64,000 nt of DNA from Bacillus mojavensis RO-H-1 = KCTC 3706 (GTDB lineage Bacteria; Bacillota; Bacilli; Bacillales; Bacillaceae). The stretch spans positions 124,001-188,000 of the forward strand of contig NZ_JH600284.1 of the NCBI RefSeq assembly GCF_000245335.1, given 5' to 3'. Positions within the stretch are counted from its first letter, which is position 1. Every line of letters begins with the position of its first letter. Positions 21,060 through 32,894 of the stretch are shown piece after piece. Below the pieces are notes generated by a model. It was not told the origin of the DNA and ran no database searches. It worked only from the letters and a program-made list of their open reading frames with translations. Both the position numbers and the translations under genes were made by a program.

Positions 21060-21842
21060 ATGAAACAAAGAATCATTGATGAACTAAAACGAATTGAGCA
21101 AGAGTACAGCGTTAAAATTGTGTATGCCGTTGAATCAGGGAGCCGTGCTTGGGGATTCCCGTCGCAAGACAGCGATTATGATGTCCGCTTTATTTATGTG
21201 CCGAAAAAGGAATGGTATTTTTCAATTGAGCAGGAGAGGGATGTCATTGAAGAGCCGATCCACGATTTGTTGGACATCAGCGGCTGGGAACTGAGAAAAA
21301 CGCTCCGTCTATTCAAAAAATCAAACCCTCCGCTGCTTGAGTGGCTGTCCTCAGACATTGTGTATTACGAAGCCTTTACGACCGCAGAGCAGCTGAGAAA
21401 GCTGCGAAGCACAGCGTTTAAGCCTGAAGCCAGTGTGTATCACTATATCAATATGGCAAAAAGAAACGTCAAGGATTACCTGCAAGGGCAAGAGGTGAAA
21501 ATTAAAAAGTATTTTTACGTACTGCGGCCGATACTGGCGTGTAAGTGGATTGAAAAGCACGGAACCATTCCGCCGATGGATTTTACTGTTTTGATGAATG
21601 AATTGATTACGGAACCCGAACTGAGAGCAGAGATGGAAACCTTGCTTGAGCGCAAAAGAAAAGGTGAAGAACTGGATCTTGAAGCAAGAATTCATGTGAT
21701 TCACCAGTTCATTGAAACAGAGATTGAAAGGATTATGGAGGCAGCGAAAACGCTGAAAATCATCAAAAAAGATATCACGCCTGAGCTGAATCGGTTGCTT
21801 TTGAATACTGTTGAAGAAGTGTGGAAAGATGGAGGAAGCTGA
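21060..21842 (+). CDS. ycgL: Predicted nucleotidyltransferase
   Basis: A 260-residue protein with the nucleotidyltransferase signature GSRAWGFPSQDSDYDVRFIY (about residues 25-44), where the GS motif and paired aspartates form the catalytic site of the polymerase-beta-like fold. The rest is helical, as in COG3541-type proteins. The target is unknown. The ATG at 21060 is chosen because AGAAGGGAGA precedes it and the fold begins directly afterward; longer in-frame starts run into the cah coding region and terminator. It is likely monocistronic. Confidence 0.85.
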   Translation: MKQRIIDELKRIEQEYSVKIVYAVESGSRAWGFPSQDSDYDVRFIYVPKKEWYFSIEQERDVIEEPIHDLLDISGWELRKTLRLFKKSNPPLLEWLSSDIVYYEAFTTAEQLRKLRSTAFKPEASVYHYINMAKRNVKDYLQGQEVKIKKYFYVLRPILACKWIEKHGTIPPMDFTVLMNELITEPELRAEMETLLERKRKGEELDLEARIHVIHQFIETEIERIMEAAKTLKIIKKDITPELNRLLLNTVEEVWKDGGS

Positions 21843-21899
21843 TGTTTTATGTCGCTTCCTCTCTCCATATTTCGACAGGAAGTCCCCCGACTTTCTAAC

Positions 21900-22030
21900 T
21901 ATCTGATTGTGAGAAACCCACAAAAATAATCAGAATCTTTGTATTTTGAGAATATTGTGAACGGAGGTTTTGTCCATTTACAATAAACTCATACAAATAC
22001 TTCTTAGATTGCGGGGTGTTGAGGTTGGAA
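21900..22030 (+). promoter_or_regulatory. putB promoter region
   Basis: This intergenic segment feeds the put operon. Candidate elements are TTGTCC at about 21970 with TACAAA 16 bases downstream, and TTGTA / TACAA half-sites in inverted orientation that could be PutR targets. In B. subtilis putBCP is induced by proline through PutR. The exact sites are not certain from sequence alone. Confidence 0.35.
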
Positions 22031-22942
22031 GTGATCACAAGAGATTTTTTCTTGTTTTTATCCAAAAGCGGCTTTCTCAATAAGATGGCGAGAAACTGGG
22101 GAAGCCGGGTAGCAGCGGGTAAAATTATCGGCGGGAATGATTTTAACAGTTCAATCCCGACAATTCGACAGCTTAACAGCCAAGGCTTGTCAGTTACTGT
22201 CGATCATTTAGGCGAGTTTGTGAACAGCGCCGAGGTCGCAAGGGAACGCACGGAAGAATGCATCCAAACCATTGAGACCATTGCGGATCAGCAGCTGAAC
22301 TCACACGTTTCTTTAAAGATGACGTCTTTAGGTCTCGATATAGATATGGATCTGGTGTATGAAAATATGACGAAAATCGTCCAGACGGCCGAGAAGCATA
22401 AAGTCATGGTCACCATAGACATGGAAGACGAGGTCAGATGCCAGAAAACGCTTGATATATTCAAGGATTTCAGAAGGAAATACGAGTATGTAAGCACGGT
22501 GTTGCAGGCCTATCTGTACCGCACGGAAAACGATATTGACGATTTGGATTCTTTGAAACCGTTCCTTCGTCTTGTAAAAGGAGCATATAAGGAATCAGAA
22601 AAAGTGGCTTTTCCAGAAAAAAGCGATGTCGATGAGAACTACAAAAAAATCATCCGAAAGCAGCTCTTAAATGGTCACTACACAGCGATTGCGACACATG
22701 ACGATAAAATGATCGATTATACAAAGCAGCTTGCCAGGGAAAACGGCATTTCCAATGACATGTTTGAATTCCAGATGCTGTACGGCATGCGGTCGCAAAC
22801 CCAGCTCAGCCTCGTAAAAGAAGGTTATAACATGAGAGTCTACCTGCCTTACGGAGAGGATTGGTACGGCTACTTTATGAGACGCCTGGCAGAACGTCCG
22901 TCAAATATTGCATTTGCTTTCAAAGGAATGACGAAGAAGTAA
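22031..22942 (+). CDS. putB: Proline dehydrogenase
   Basis: FAD-dependent oxidation of proline to pyrroline-5-carboxylate, the first step of proline catabolism, at the membrane surface. The 303-residue protein matches the monofunctional PRODH family: the TIM-barrel segments [37 protein letters not shown], and the C-terminal arginine motif [21 protein letters not shown] that binds the substrate carboxylate. The start is taken as GTG at 22031 after a GAGGTTGGA site; in-frame GTG and TTG codons up to 15 bases upstream are less well placed. First gene of putBCP. Confidence 0.94.
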   Translation: MITRDFFLFLSKSGFLNKMARNWGSRVAAGKIIGGNDFNSSIPTIRQLNSQGLSVTVDHLGEFVNSAEVARERTEECIQTIETIADQQLNSHVSLKMTSLGLDIDMDLVYENMTKIVQTAEKHKVMVTIDMEDEVRCQKTLDIFKDFRRKYEYVSTVLQAYLYRTENDIDDLDSLKPFLRLVKGAYKESEKVAFPEKSDVDENYKKIIRKQLLNGHYTAIATHDDKMIDYTKQLARENGISNDMFEFQMLYGMRSQTQLSLVKEGYNMRVYLPYGEDWYGYFMRRLAERPSNIAFAFKGMTKK

Positions 22943-22958
22943 AAAAGGAGAGATTACA

Positions 22959-24506
22959 ATGACAACACCTTACAAACATGAACCGTTCACAAATTTCCAA
23001 GACGAAAACAACGTAGAAGCGTTTAAAAAAGCGCTTGCGACAGTAAACGAATATTTAGGAAAAGACTATCCGCTTATCATCAACGGTGAAAGAGTGGAAA
23101 CAGAAGCGAAGATCGTTTCCATTAACCCGGCTAATAAAGAAGAGGTTGTCGGCAGAGTCTCAAAAGCTTCTCAAGAGCACGCTGAGCAAGCCATTGAAGC
23201 GGCGGCTAAAGCCTTTGAAGAGTGGAGATACACGTCTCCGGAAGAAAGAGCGGCTGTCCTGTTCCGCGCGGCTGCCAAAGTCCGCAACAGAAAGCATGAA
23301 TTTTCCGCTTTGCTCGTGAAAGAAGCAGGGAAGCCTTGGAACGAGGCAGATGCTGATACTGCTGAAGCGATTGACTTCATGGAATATTATGCACGCCAAA
23401 TGATTGAACTGGCAAAAGGCAAACCGGTCAACAGCCGTGAAGGCGAGAAAAACCAATATGTATACACGCCGACTGGTGTAACAGTCGTTATTCCGCCTTG
23501 GAACTTCTTGTTCGCGATTATGGCGGGAACAACAGTAGCGCCGATCGTTACCGGTAACACAGTTGTTCTTAAACCTGCGAGCGCAACGCCTGTCATTGCT
23601 GCGAAATTCGTTGAGGTTCTTGAAGAATCCGGCCTGCCAAAAGGCGTTGTCAACTTTGTTCCTGGAAGCGGAGCGGAAGTCGGTGACTACCTTGTTGACC
23701 ATCCAAAAACAAGCCTTATCACGTTTACGGGATCAAGAGAAGTCGGTACGAGAATCTTCGAACGCGCGGCAAAAGTTCAGCCAGGCCAGCAGCACTTAAA
23801 GCGTGTTATCGCTGAAATGGGCGGTAAGGATACGGTTGTTGTCGATGAGGATGCGGACATTGAATTGGCGGCTCAATCCATCTTTACATCTGCCTTCGGC
23901 TTTGCGGGCCAAAAATGTTCTGCAGGTTCACGTGCTGTTGTCCATGAAAAAGTGTATGATCAAGTATTAGAGCGCGTTATTGAAATCACAGAGTCTAAAG
24001 TAACGGCAAGCCCTGACAGCGCAGATGTTTACATGGGACCTGTCATTGACCAGGGTTCTTATGATAAAATTATGAGCTATATCGAGATCGGAAAAGAGGA
24101 AGGCCGATTAGTAAGCGGCGGTACTGGCGACGATTCAAAAGGATTCTTCATCAAACCGACGATCTTCGCTGACCTTGATCCGAAAGCAAGACTCATGCAG
24201 GAAGAAATTTTCGGACCTGTTGTCGCTTTCTCTAAAGTATCAAGCTTTGATGAAGCATTAGAAGTGGCGAACAATACTGAGTACGGTTTAACGGGAGCGG
24301 TAATCACAAACAACCGCAAGCACATTGAGCGTGCAAAACAAGAATTCCATGTTGGAAATCTGTACTTTAACCGCAACTGTACAGGAGCCATCGTTGGCTA
24401 CCATCCATTCGGCGGCTTCAAAATGTCCGGCACAGATTCAAAAGCCGGCGGTCCGGATTACCTGGCACTGCACATGCAGGCAAAAACAATCAGTGAAATG
24501 TTCTAA
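22959..24506 (+). CDS. putC: 1-pyrroline-5-carboxylate dehydrogenase
   Basis: NAD-dependent conversion of pyrroline-5-carboxylate / glutamate semialdehyde to glutamate, the second step of proline use. The protein has 515 residues. The catalytic cysteine is Cys320 in [10 protein letters not shown], the general-base glutamate is in [10 protein letters not shown], and the cofactor loop [10 protein letters not shown] is present. It starts 16 bases after putB with an AAAAAGGAGAG site. It is followed by an imperfect hairpin and then putP. Confidence 0.96.
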   Translation: MTTPYKHEPFTNFQDENNVEAFKKALATVNEYLGKDYPLIINGERVETEAKIVSINPANKEEVVGRVSKASQEHAEQAIEAAAKAFEEWRYTSPEERAAVLFRAAAKVRNRKHEFSALLVKEAGKPWNEADADTAEAIDFMEYYARQMIELAKGKPVNSREGEKNQYVYTPTGVTVVIPPWNFLFAIMAGTTVAPIVTGNTVVLKPASATPVIAAKFVEVLEESGLPKGVVNFVPGSGAEVGDYLVDHPKTSLITFTGSREVGTRIFERAAKVQPGQQHLKRVIAEMGGKDTVVVDEDADIELAAQSIFTSAFGFAGQKCSAGSRAVVHEKVYDQVLERVIEITESKVTASPDSADVYMGPVIDQGSYDKIMSYIEIGKEEGRLVSGGTGDDSKGFFIKPTIFADLDPKARLMQEEIFGPVVAFSKVSSFDEALEVANNTEYGLTGAVITNNRKHIERAKQEFHVGNLYFNRNCTGAIVGYHPFGGFKMSGTDSKAGGPDYLALHMQAKTISEMF

Positions 24507-24517
24507 AGCGGGACTAA

Positions 24518-24549
24518 ATGGGCATCCTCCCTGCGGGGGTGTCCATTTC
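24518..24549 (+). terminator. Hairpin between putC and putP
   Basis: An imperfect stem of about 14 pairs (AAATGGGCATCC side with GGGTGTCCATTT side, with G-U pairs) has a short loop and no long T-run, so partial readthrough into putP is expected. Confidence 0.5.
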
Positions 24550-24621
24550 ATCCATATACTATAAAAAAGAGGAGGAAGTGCTATAGAAAACACACAGCTG
24601 ATTATTTCGATTTGTATTTAT

Positions 24622-26052
24622 ATGGCGGGGATGCTGCTGATCGGCTACTTTGCCTACAAACGTACGTCAAACCTGACGGATTACATGCTGGGAGGACGTT
24701 CCTTAGGTCCGGCTGTAACCGCTCTCAGTGCGGGAGCTGCCGATATGAGTGGCTGGCTGCTGATGGGGCTTCCGGGCGCCATGTTTTCAACTGGGCTGAG
24801 CGGTATTTGGATTGTGTTCGGTCTTTGCCTTGGTGCATGGGCGAACTGGCTCTACGTCGCACCGCGGCTGAGAACATATACTGAAAAAGCGGGGAATTCA
24901 ATTACAATTCCCGGATTCCTTGAGAATCGTTTCGGAGATCAAACAAAGCTCCTTAGATTGTTTTCGGGAATTGTCATTTTAGTCTTTTTCACATTTTATG
25001 TATCGTCCGGAATGGTGTCCGGCGGCGTCTTGTTCAACAGCATCCTGGGAATGAATTATCACACCGGCTTGTGGGTGGTGACAGGTGTTGTTGTGGCGTA
25101 TACCCTGTTTGGGGGCTTTCTGGCTGTCAGCTGGACAGATTTTGTTCAAGGGATCATTATGTTTGCAGCGCTTATTCTCGTTCCTATCGTTACGTTTTTC
25201 CACACCGGAGGAATAGGTGAAACAACTGCTGAGATCCGCTCTGTGGACCCTGATATGTTTAATATTTTTAAAGGAACCAGTGTTCTTGGCATCATTTCAC
25301 TGTTTGCTTGGGGCTTGGGCTACTTTGGCCAGCCGCATATCATTGTGCGTTTTATGGCGATTACATCTGTCAAAGAGATAAAAAGAGCACGCAGAATCGG
25401 AATGGGATGGATGATTCTTTCGGCAGTCGGCGCAGTGCTGACAGGTTTGGGCGGGATCGCTTATTACCATCAGCGGGGCATGTCATTGAAGGACCCGGAG
25501 ACCATATTTATCCAATTAGGAAATATTTTATTCCACCCAATTATTACAGGCTTTCTAATTTCTGCGATTTTAGCGGCCATTATGAGTACAATTTCTTCCC
25601 AGCTGCTTGTTACGTCAAGCTCCTTGGTAGAGGATTTGTATAAGTCGATGTTCCGGCGCTCAGCTTCTGATAAAGAACTGGTGTTTTTGGGCCGTCTGGC
25701 TGTGCTGGCTGTTTCAATTGTCGCGTTAGTTCTGGCTTGGGAGAAAAACAATACCATCCTTGGGTTGGTCAGCTACGCGTGGGCGGGCTTCGGTGCATCA
25801 TTCGGGCCGGTTGTACTGCTCAGTCTGTTTTGGAAACGAATGACCAAATGGGGGGCACTCGCCGGCATGATTGTGGGAGCAGCAACTGTAATCATTTGGG
25901 CGAATGCCGGTCTTTCGGACTTTCTGTATGAAATCATACCTGGTTTTGCTGCGAGTCTATTATCTGTCTATATCGTCAGTGTATTGACGCAGGCTCCGTC
26001 ACAAGATGTTACAGACCAGTTTAAAGACTACCAAGATACGATGTCACAATAA
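24622..26052 (+). CDS. putP: Proline permease, sodium/solute symporter family
   Basis: High-affinity Na+/proline symporter for proline use as a nutrient, with about 13 membrane helices. Family hallmarks are YMLGGRSLGPAVTALSAGAADMSGW, GGFLAVSWTDFVQG and the central WGLGYFGQPHIIVRFMA. From the ATG at 24622 the protein has 476 residues but lacks most of helix 1. Alignment with OpuE (recalled) suggests the frame should begin about 13 codons earlier at ATA 24583 (IENTQLIISICIY), where an AGAGGAGGA site is ideally spaced. No ATG, GTG or TTG occurs there. See findings. Confidence 0.9.
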   Translation: MAGMLLIGYFAYKRTSNLTDYMLGGRSLGPAVTALSAGAADMSGWLLMGLPGAMFSTGLSGIWIVFGLCLGAWANWLYVAPRLRTYTEKAGNSITIPGFLENRFGDQTKLLRLFSGIVILVFFTFYVSSGMVSGGVLFNSILGMNYHTGLWVVTGVVVAYTLFGGFLAVSWTDFVQGIIMFAALILVPIVTFFHTGGIGETTAEIRSVDPDMFNIFKGTSVLGIISLFAWGLGYFGQPHIIVRFMAITSVKEIKRARRIGMGWMILSAVGAVLTGLGGIAYYHQRGMSLKDPETIFIQLGNILFHPIITGFLISAILAAIMSTISSQLLVTSSSLVEDLYKSMFRRSASDKELVFLGRLAVLAVSIVALVLAWEKNNTILGLVSYAWAGFGASFGPVVLLSLFWKRMTKWGALAGMIVGAATVIIWANAGLSDFLYEIIPGFAASLLSVYIVSVLTQAPSQDVTDQFKDYQDTMSQ

Positions 26053-26058
26053 AGATTG

Positions 26059-26105
26059 AAAGGAGGAGGAAGGGGATGTCCCTTTTTCCTCTTTTCTCCT
26101 TTTAA
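26059..26105 (+). terminator. Terminator after putP
   Basis: A long interrupted hairpin pairs AAAGGAG and AGGAA with TTCCT and CTCCTTTT around a GGGGATGTCCC core. Confidence 0.7.
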
Positions 26106-26204
26106 GACCGCTGTTTTTTCTTTTGGAAACAAACGTATTTTTTTCTATACAAAAAGACCCCGTATGGATATGATTAAAGTAAAAAAAGTATAGGAGAAAA
26201 AGGT

Positions 26205-27440
26205 ATGGAAGAGCTTTTAGAGAGAGTTTTTTCATTTTCAGATGTTGATAAGCTGATTGACTTTATCAGCTATGAGCTGCAAAAACCAGTGATACTGGAA
26301 AGCGCGGATTTCTTTTTGTTAGCCTACAATTCTTACTATATTAACCATTTTGATTCTGCGAACCAGCAGACTATTTTTTCAAAAAAATGTCCGGTTCAAA
26401 TTTTTGAGAGGTTTTTGAAGGACGGGATCATTGAAAAGCTGAAAACAGAACCTGAGCCTTTTCGCGTCAATAAAATTGAGAGCATTGGGTTAAATCAGAG
26501 GGTAGTCGTGAGTGCAAAGCATAAAGGGGAAGTCATGGGCTACATCTGGATTCAGGAACTGGATCGTGATCTGACAGACGAAGAGCTCGACTTTTTGTAC
26601 GAGACCTCCTTCCATGTCGGAAAAATTATTTATAAAGCGAACAAGCTGAAACAGGAAAAGGAAGAAAGAGCTGAGGACCTCATCAAACGGGCTATCTATC
26701 AGCAATTTATTTCTGAAAAGGAGCTCAGGCGGGAAGCTGAGAGAATCAACACTGTGCTGCCTTCTGTGTTTTCAGTTGTCATCCTGCACGCCGCGAATGG
26801 GGATGGGGAAGCGGTGGAAGATTTAAAGGAAAATATCAGGTCTTACCTGAATTTGCGGGATAAAGTCAGTCATGTCTTAACGATAGAATCAAATATTGTC
26901 ATCGTCGTAGCGAGTTTTTCCCAAAAAAGCTCCGCCTCCTCAGCAGCTGCTGAATTCATTAACAAGCTGTTAACACATTTTCACTTTCAAAAAATTCCTA
27001 CCCCTATCTATATCGGTATCGGAAACGAATATGACCACATCTTAAAGCTCGGCAAAAGCTATACAGAAGCATTGGAAGTCATTAAAGCCGCAGAAATAAC
27101 CGGCAACCAGGAAAACATTCCATATGAATATGAGAAGCTCGGTATTTATCGTTATTTAGAAAGCATTGAACAGAAAAATGACTTTTTGGAATACGAGAAT
27201 AAGGATTTAGCTTTACTAAAAGCAAAAGACCAAGAAAGCAGCACCGAGCTGCTGAAGACGCTGGAAATCTATCTCCTCAACAACTGCAAAACAAAACCAG
27301 CCGCGGAACAGCTGTTTATTCACCAAAACACATTAAATTACCGCATCAAGCAGATTCTTGAGATGACATCCATCGATTTAAGCGATTTCAGAACGCGATG
27401 CCAGCTCTATCTTGATTTGATGCTGATGAAAAAGAAATAA
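26205..27440 (+). CDS. putR: Proline-responsive transcriptional activator, PucR/CdaR family
   Basis: A 411-residue regulator that in B. subtilis activates putBCP in the presence of proline. The C-terminus has the PucR-type helix-turn-helix, LLNNCKTKPAAEQLFIHQNTLNYRIKQILEM, shared with CdaR proteins. The N-terminal two-thirds is a GAF-like sensory region followed by a GGDEF-derived linker. The ribosome site AGGAGAAAAAGG precedes the ATG. It lies directly downstream of putP on the same strand, 150 bases away, and is separated by a terminator, so it is probably independently expressed. Confidence 0.9.
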   Translation: MEELLERVFSFSDVDKLIDFISYELQKPVILESADFFLLAYNSYYINHFDSANQQTIFSKKCPVQIFERFLKDGIIEKLKTEPEPFRVNKIESIGLNQRVVVSAKHKGEVMGYIWIQELDRDLTDEELDFLYETSFHVGKIIYKANKLKQEKEERAEDLIKRAIYQQFISEKELRREAERINTVLPSVFSVVILHAANGDGEAVEDLKENIRSYLNLRDKVSHVLTIESNIVIVVASFSQKSSASSAAAEFINKLLTHFHFQKIPTPIYIGIGNEYDHILKLGKSYTEALEVIKAAEITGNQENIPYEYEKLGIYRYLESIEQKNDFLEYENKDLALLKAKDQESSTELLKTLEIYLLNNCKTKPAAEQLFIHQNTLNYRIKQILEMTSIDLSDFRTRCQLYLDLMLMKKK

Positions 27441-27470
27441 AAAAGAAACCAGTACTTGTACTGGTTTCGT
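27441..27470. terminator. Bidirectional terminator between putR and ycgQ
   Basis: Stem GAAACCAGTA / TACTGGTTTC with a CTTG loop lies between two convergent genes. Confidence 0.7.
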
Positions 27471-27476
27471 CTTCAA

Positions 27477-28334
27477 TTAAAATCCTCTGTAGACATACGG
27501 ATCATCAGGTTTTTTAATGGTGTTCCAGTCTGTCACTTTCACGACAGGAAGGGTGGATTTGAATGGCTGATAATATTCTGAGGCAAGAGTGCCCTTAATT
27601 TGAATCCAATCATCATCCTTGATGTTTATGTCCTTCGGAAACTCCACAAGCATCCCGTACACGCCGGAATCAGCGATACAGTGAATAATGCCAAACCGCA
27701 ATACGAACAGCTGGTTTTTGTTAATCGCGTTTCCTTTATACGCAAATCCATGAAATTCAATCGTCCGTCCGAGAAATTCGCCTGGATAGTTATAAATGGT
27801 TTCCATACCTTTTAAGAAATCATCATCGGTCAAAGAAATCTCTTTTTTACCAGAATATTTTTTATACAGCTGTTTCATCTGCTTGTCATAGCTGTCTTGC
27901 GCATAATACAGGCTGGCATCAGGCCGCAGATACTGGGTTTGGGAGTAGTGGTCTCCGCTTTCCATGGCCTTAAACGAAAACCCTTTTGTTTTGACGATAG
28001 ATGAGTCAAGCGTCGCAATCGGAAAAAAGATGCCTGACACCAAAGGAAAAAGAAAAACAAGATAAATAAAATACCGCTGATAAAATGGTTTGTTTTGTTC
28101 ATGATCATGCTCGTGATCATGGCCGCAGCCGCAATCATCGTCATGATGATGCCCGCCTTTTTCAGGCGATTTGACAAACAAATACGCTTGAACAGCTGTC
28201 AAAATGGCCAGCAGGAAGATCGCAATAAAGGACAGATAGGAATATTTCATATTGATATATTTTGTTAGATTTCCTGAGGTATGCAGATGATAAAAGAAAA
28301 ATGTAAATCCCATCAGCACCAATAGACGAAACAT
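27477..28334 (-). CDS. ycgQ: TIGR03943/DUF1980 membrane protein, partner of YcgR permease
   Basis: A 285-residue membrane protein with N-terminal helices, a His/Asp/Cys-rich cytoplasmic stretch (GGHHHDDDCGCGHDHEHDHE near residue 60-80) and a large C-terminal extracellular-type domain. It belongs to the family of putative permease subunits always found beside a UPF0718 permease, here ycgR. The histidine run suggests binding of a transition metal such as zinc, which is inference. Its ribosome site AAAGGGG overlaps the end of ycgR and only four bases separate the genes, so they form an operon ycgR-ycgQ. Confidence 0.85.
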   Translation of the reverse strand: MFRLLVLMGFTFFFYHLHTSGNLTKYINMKYSYLSFIAIFLLAILTAVQAYLFVKSPEKGGHHHDDDCGCGHDHEHDHEQNKPFYQRYFIYLVFLFPLVSGIFFPIATLDSSIVKTKGFSFKAMESGDHYSQTQYLRPDASLYYAQDSYDKQMKQLYKKYSGKKEISLTDDDFLKGMETIYNYPGEFLGRTIEFHGFAYKGNAINKNQLFVLRFGIIHCIADSGVYGMLVEFPKDINIKDDDWIQIKGTLASEYYQPFKSTLPVVKVTDWNTIKKPDDPYVYRGF

Positions 28335-28338
28335 CCAA

Positions 28339-29223
28339 TCACCCCTTTACAAGTAGTGATCCCGCTAAGACGATCACGACAATATACGTAATCAGCAGGA
28401 AAACAAATCGTTTTTTGAAGGCCGCGAGCATCATCAAGAGATTCTTAATATCAACCATCGCACCGAAGACGAGAAAGGCGATGAGCGAGCCTAAAGAAAA
28501 TGTGCTGCTGAAGGAAGACGCAATAAATGCATCCACTTCTGAACAAAGCGACAAGACAAACGCCAGACCCATCATCACGAGGGAAGAAGATACATCATTC
28601 TGGCCGATCGCAAGCAGAGTGGATGTTTTGACGTACGTCTGCATCGCGGCTGCGATAAAGGCGCCGATAATTAAATATTTCCCCACGGAGAAAAATTCAT
28701 CAATGGCGTGACGCAAGGTCCCTCCCAACTTTTGAAGCAGGGTGTGGTGATGATGATGGTGATGCCCGGCTTCATCGGGCTTTAAAAGCTGGTTATCCTT
28801 AAATTGATAGGATAAGATGATGCCAATAATCACCGAGACAGCCAGCGCCAGCCCGCCCCGGTAAAAGACAACGCTCCATCTATTCCCGAACGCAATATAC
28901 GTAGAAAACAAAACAATGGGATTGATGATAGGAGCGGTCAGCATAAAAGCAACGCCCGCATGCAGGGGAACCCCTTTTAGCAGAAGCCGCCTCGTAATCG
29001 GGATAATGCCGCATTCGCAGGCGGGAAATAAGATGCCGGCAAGCGCACCAAATAAGACTGCGAGAAACCGGTTTTTCGGCATGATCCTTGCAATCATTTC
29101 TTCAGAAACAAACATTTGAATGATTCCGGACAGAATGACGCCAATCAGAATAAACGGAATGGCTTCTATTAAAATACTGATAAAAATAGAATTCAGCTGA
29201 AGAAAAGACGATTGTGCTGTCAC
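28339..29223 (-). CDS. ycgR: UPF0718 (DUF318) family permease
   Basis: A 294-residue integral membrane protein with about eight helices. Family motifs are GVPLHAGVAFMLTAPIINP, PACECGIIP and CSEVDAFIASSF. A cytoplasmic loop carries a run of seven histidines (GHHHHHHHTLLQK), parallel to the histidine-rich loop of its partner ycgQ. Start GTG at 29223 is chosen because GGAGG lies between it and an upstream ATG at 29241. The substrate is unknown; metal or metal-complex transport is plausible. I find no Zur or Fur box immediately upstream. Confidence 0.85.
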   Translation of the reverse strand: MTAQSSFLQLNSIFISILIEAIPFILIGVILSGIIQMFVSEEMIARIMPKNRFLAVLFGALAGILFPACECGIIPITRRLLLKGVPLHAGVAFMLTAPIINPIVLFSTYIAFGNRWSVVFYRGGLALAVSVIIGIILSYQFKDNQLLKPDEAGHHHHHHHTLLQKLGGTLRHAIDEFFSVGKYLIIGAFIAAAMQTYVKTSTLLAIGQNDVSSSLVMMGLAFVLSLCSEVDAFIASSFSSTFSLGSLIAFLVFGAMVDIKNLLMMLAAFKKRFVFLLITYIVVIVLAGSLLVKG

Positions 29224-29320
29224 AATAAAACCTCCGCTCATGGTAAGCTGCCTCTGATTATATCACGAAAAAAGGCACTGATTGTTTGACGGAAGAGGAG
29301 GAAGGATCGTTTCACCTTGT

Positions 29321-31355
<2,035 letters not shown>

Positions 31356-31356
31356 A

Positions 31357-31383
31357 AACAGCCTTTTGGAAAAAGGCTGTTCA
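31357..31383 (+). terminator. Terminator between ycgT and nasF
   Basis: Stem AACAGCCTTTT / AAAAGGCTGTT with a GGA-type loop sits between two convergent genes. Confidence 0.75.
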
Positions 31384-32835
31384 TCAGCTGTGGAGGAGCT
31401 TTTTCTCCACTTGCTCATTTTGTATAAACGCAAATAATTGCTTATGGTCTTGTACGGCAGTAAACCCGTATGCAGCGGCGGGCGTGTCGTCGCCTATACA
31501 GATGACAGGGGGGCGGCTTGCGGACGGTTCTGTTGAAATGCCGATTTCTTCTCCTGCGCTGACCAATTGCTGAGCGGACTGCTTGCTGGGGCAAATGATC
31601 ATGTGCAGAGGAGACTCACTGATCGTACGCTCGGTCATGCGGGTGAATCGCTCATCTATGACGTTTTCATGGGTGATATAGCACAAACAGGACTCTGATT
31701 TCAGCATTTCTTCTACTGAATGACGGCTGCCGACAATCAGCTTTTTAGGTGAATTGTGATGGTGCTCGGATATGATGAAGCCACGTTTTGCAAGCTCTGC
31801 CTTTCCTGCTTCTGACGCTGCACTCAGGCGTGCGGTCAGCTGGCGAATGTCGATTCGTTTGGACGCGAGCGCTTGAAAAAATTCGTGAACCGCACGGCGT
31901 GATGTGAAGAAAATATCCTCAAAGGTGCTGATCTGTCCTAGAATATCCTCGTTGACAGGCATTTTTTCAGTCCGCCATTTTGGCCATTCGACGACATCGG
32001 CACCATAAGCGCGCAGCTTGTCTGCCAGCGTATGCTCATCTTCACCATGAGTGACTATCATCATATGCTGCCCGATGAATGGTTTGCTTTCAAACCAGCT
32101 GTGTGTTTGAACGTTTACAATATCACCGATGACGATAATGGCGGGATTTGTGATTTGCTGTTCCTGTATGTTTTGATGGATATCCTGCAGCGTTCCTTTT
32201 ACGCTCCGCTGGCGGCCCCACGTTCCCCATTGAATCACAATGACAGGGACAGAAGGAGATTTTCCGTACGCGATGAGCTGCTGGCAAATAAATGACAGGT
32301 TTTTCACACCCATGTAAAACACAAGCGTTTGAACGCTTCGGGCAAGCCCCTCCCAGTCAAGGCTCGGCGTGCCTTTTAAGGATTTATCATGTGCGGTAAT
32401 CATGGCGAAGGACGAAGCGAAATCCCGATGCGTGACGGGGATTCCCGCATACAGCGGCGCGGCGATTCCTGAGGTGATGCCCGGCACCATTTCATAGCAG
32501 ATGCCATGCTGGTGGAGCGCGTCTGCTTCCTCGCCGACTCTGCCAAACACACTGGGATCTCCGCCCTTCAAACGGACAACGGTTAATCCGTCCGACGCTT
32601 TTTCAATCAGCAGGGCATTGATCTCTGCCTGTTTCATAAAATGGCGGTCCGGCAGTTTTCCGCAATAAATGAACTGGCAGTCAGGTGATGCGTATTCGAG
32701 CAGCTTTGGGTTTGCGAGCCGGTCATACAAAATGACATCCGCTTCCTCCAGCGCTTGTTTTCCTTTTATGGTGATGAGCCCTGGATCTCCAGGTCCGGCG
32801 CCCACAAAATATACGATTCCGTTTTTCATGATCAT
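31384..32835 (-). CDS. nasF: Uroporphyrinogen-III C-methyltransferase (siroheme synthesis)
   Basis: SAM-dependent methylation of uroporphyrinogen III to precorrin-2, needed for the siroheme of nitrite reductase. The 483-residue protein has an N-terminal SUMT/CobA domain (VGAGPGDPGLITIKGKQAL, VRLKGGDPSVFGR, VPGITSGIAAPLYAGIPVTH) of about 250 residues and a C-terminal half resembling uroporphyrinogen-III synthase. Starts MIMKNG. It is last in nasB-nasC-nasD-nasE-nasF; the preceding gene nasE ends 60 bases upstream. Confidence 0.94.
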   Translation of the reverse strand: MIMKNGIVYFVGAGPGDPGLITIKGKQALEEADVILYDRLANPKLLEYASPDCQFIYCGKLPDRHFMKQAEINALLIEKASDGLTVVRLKGGDPSVFGRVGEEADALHQHGICYEMVPGITSGIAAPLYAGIPVTHRDFASSFAMITAHDKSLKGTPSLDWEGLARSVQTLVFYMGVKNLSFICQQLIAYGKSPSVPVIVIQWGTWGRQRSVKGTLQDIHQNIQEQQITNPAIIVIGDIVNVQTHSWFESKPFIGQHMMIVTHGEDEHTLADKLRAYGADVVEWPKWRTEKMPVNEDILGQISTFEDIFFTSRRAVHEFFQALASKRIDIRQLTARLSAASEAGKAELAKRGFIISEHHHNSPKKLIVGSRHSVEEMLKSESCLCYITHENVIDERFTRMTERTISESPLHMIICPSKQSAQQLVSAGEEIGISTEPSASRPPVICIGDDTPAAAYGFTAVQDHKQLFAFIQNEQVEKKLLHS

Positions 32836-32894
32836 GTCATCCTTCCGTCACTGTAAAAAATGAAGGATCACTTTAAAAGTGATCCGGTCTTTGA

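Noticed and set aside
28725..28770. Low-complexity CAT/ATG repeat in ycgR
   Set aside because: It encodes the histidine run of the protein and is not an independent repeat element.
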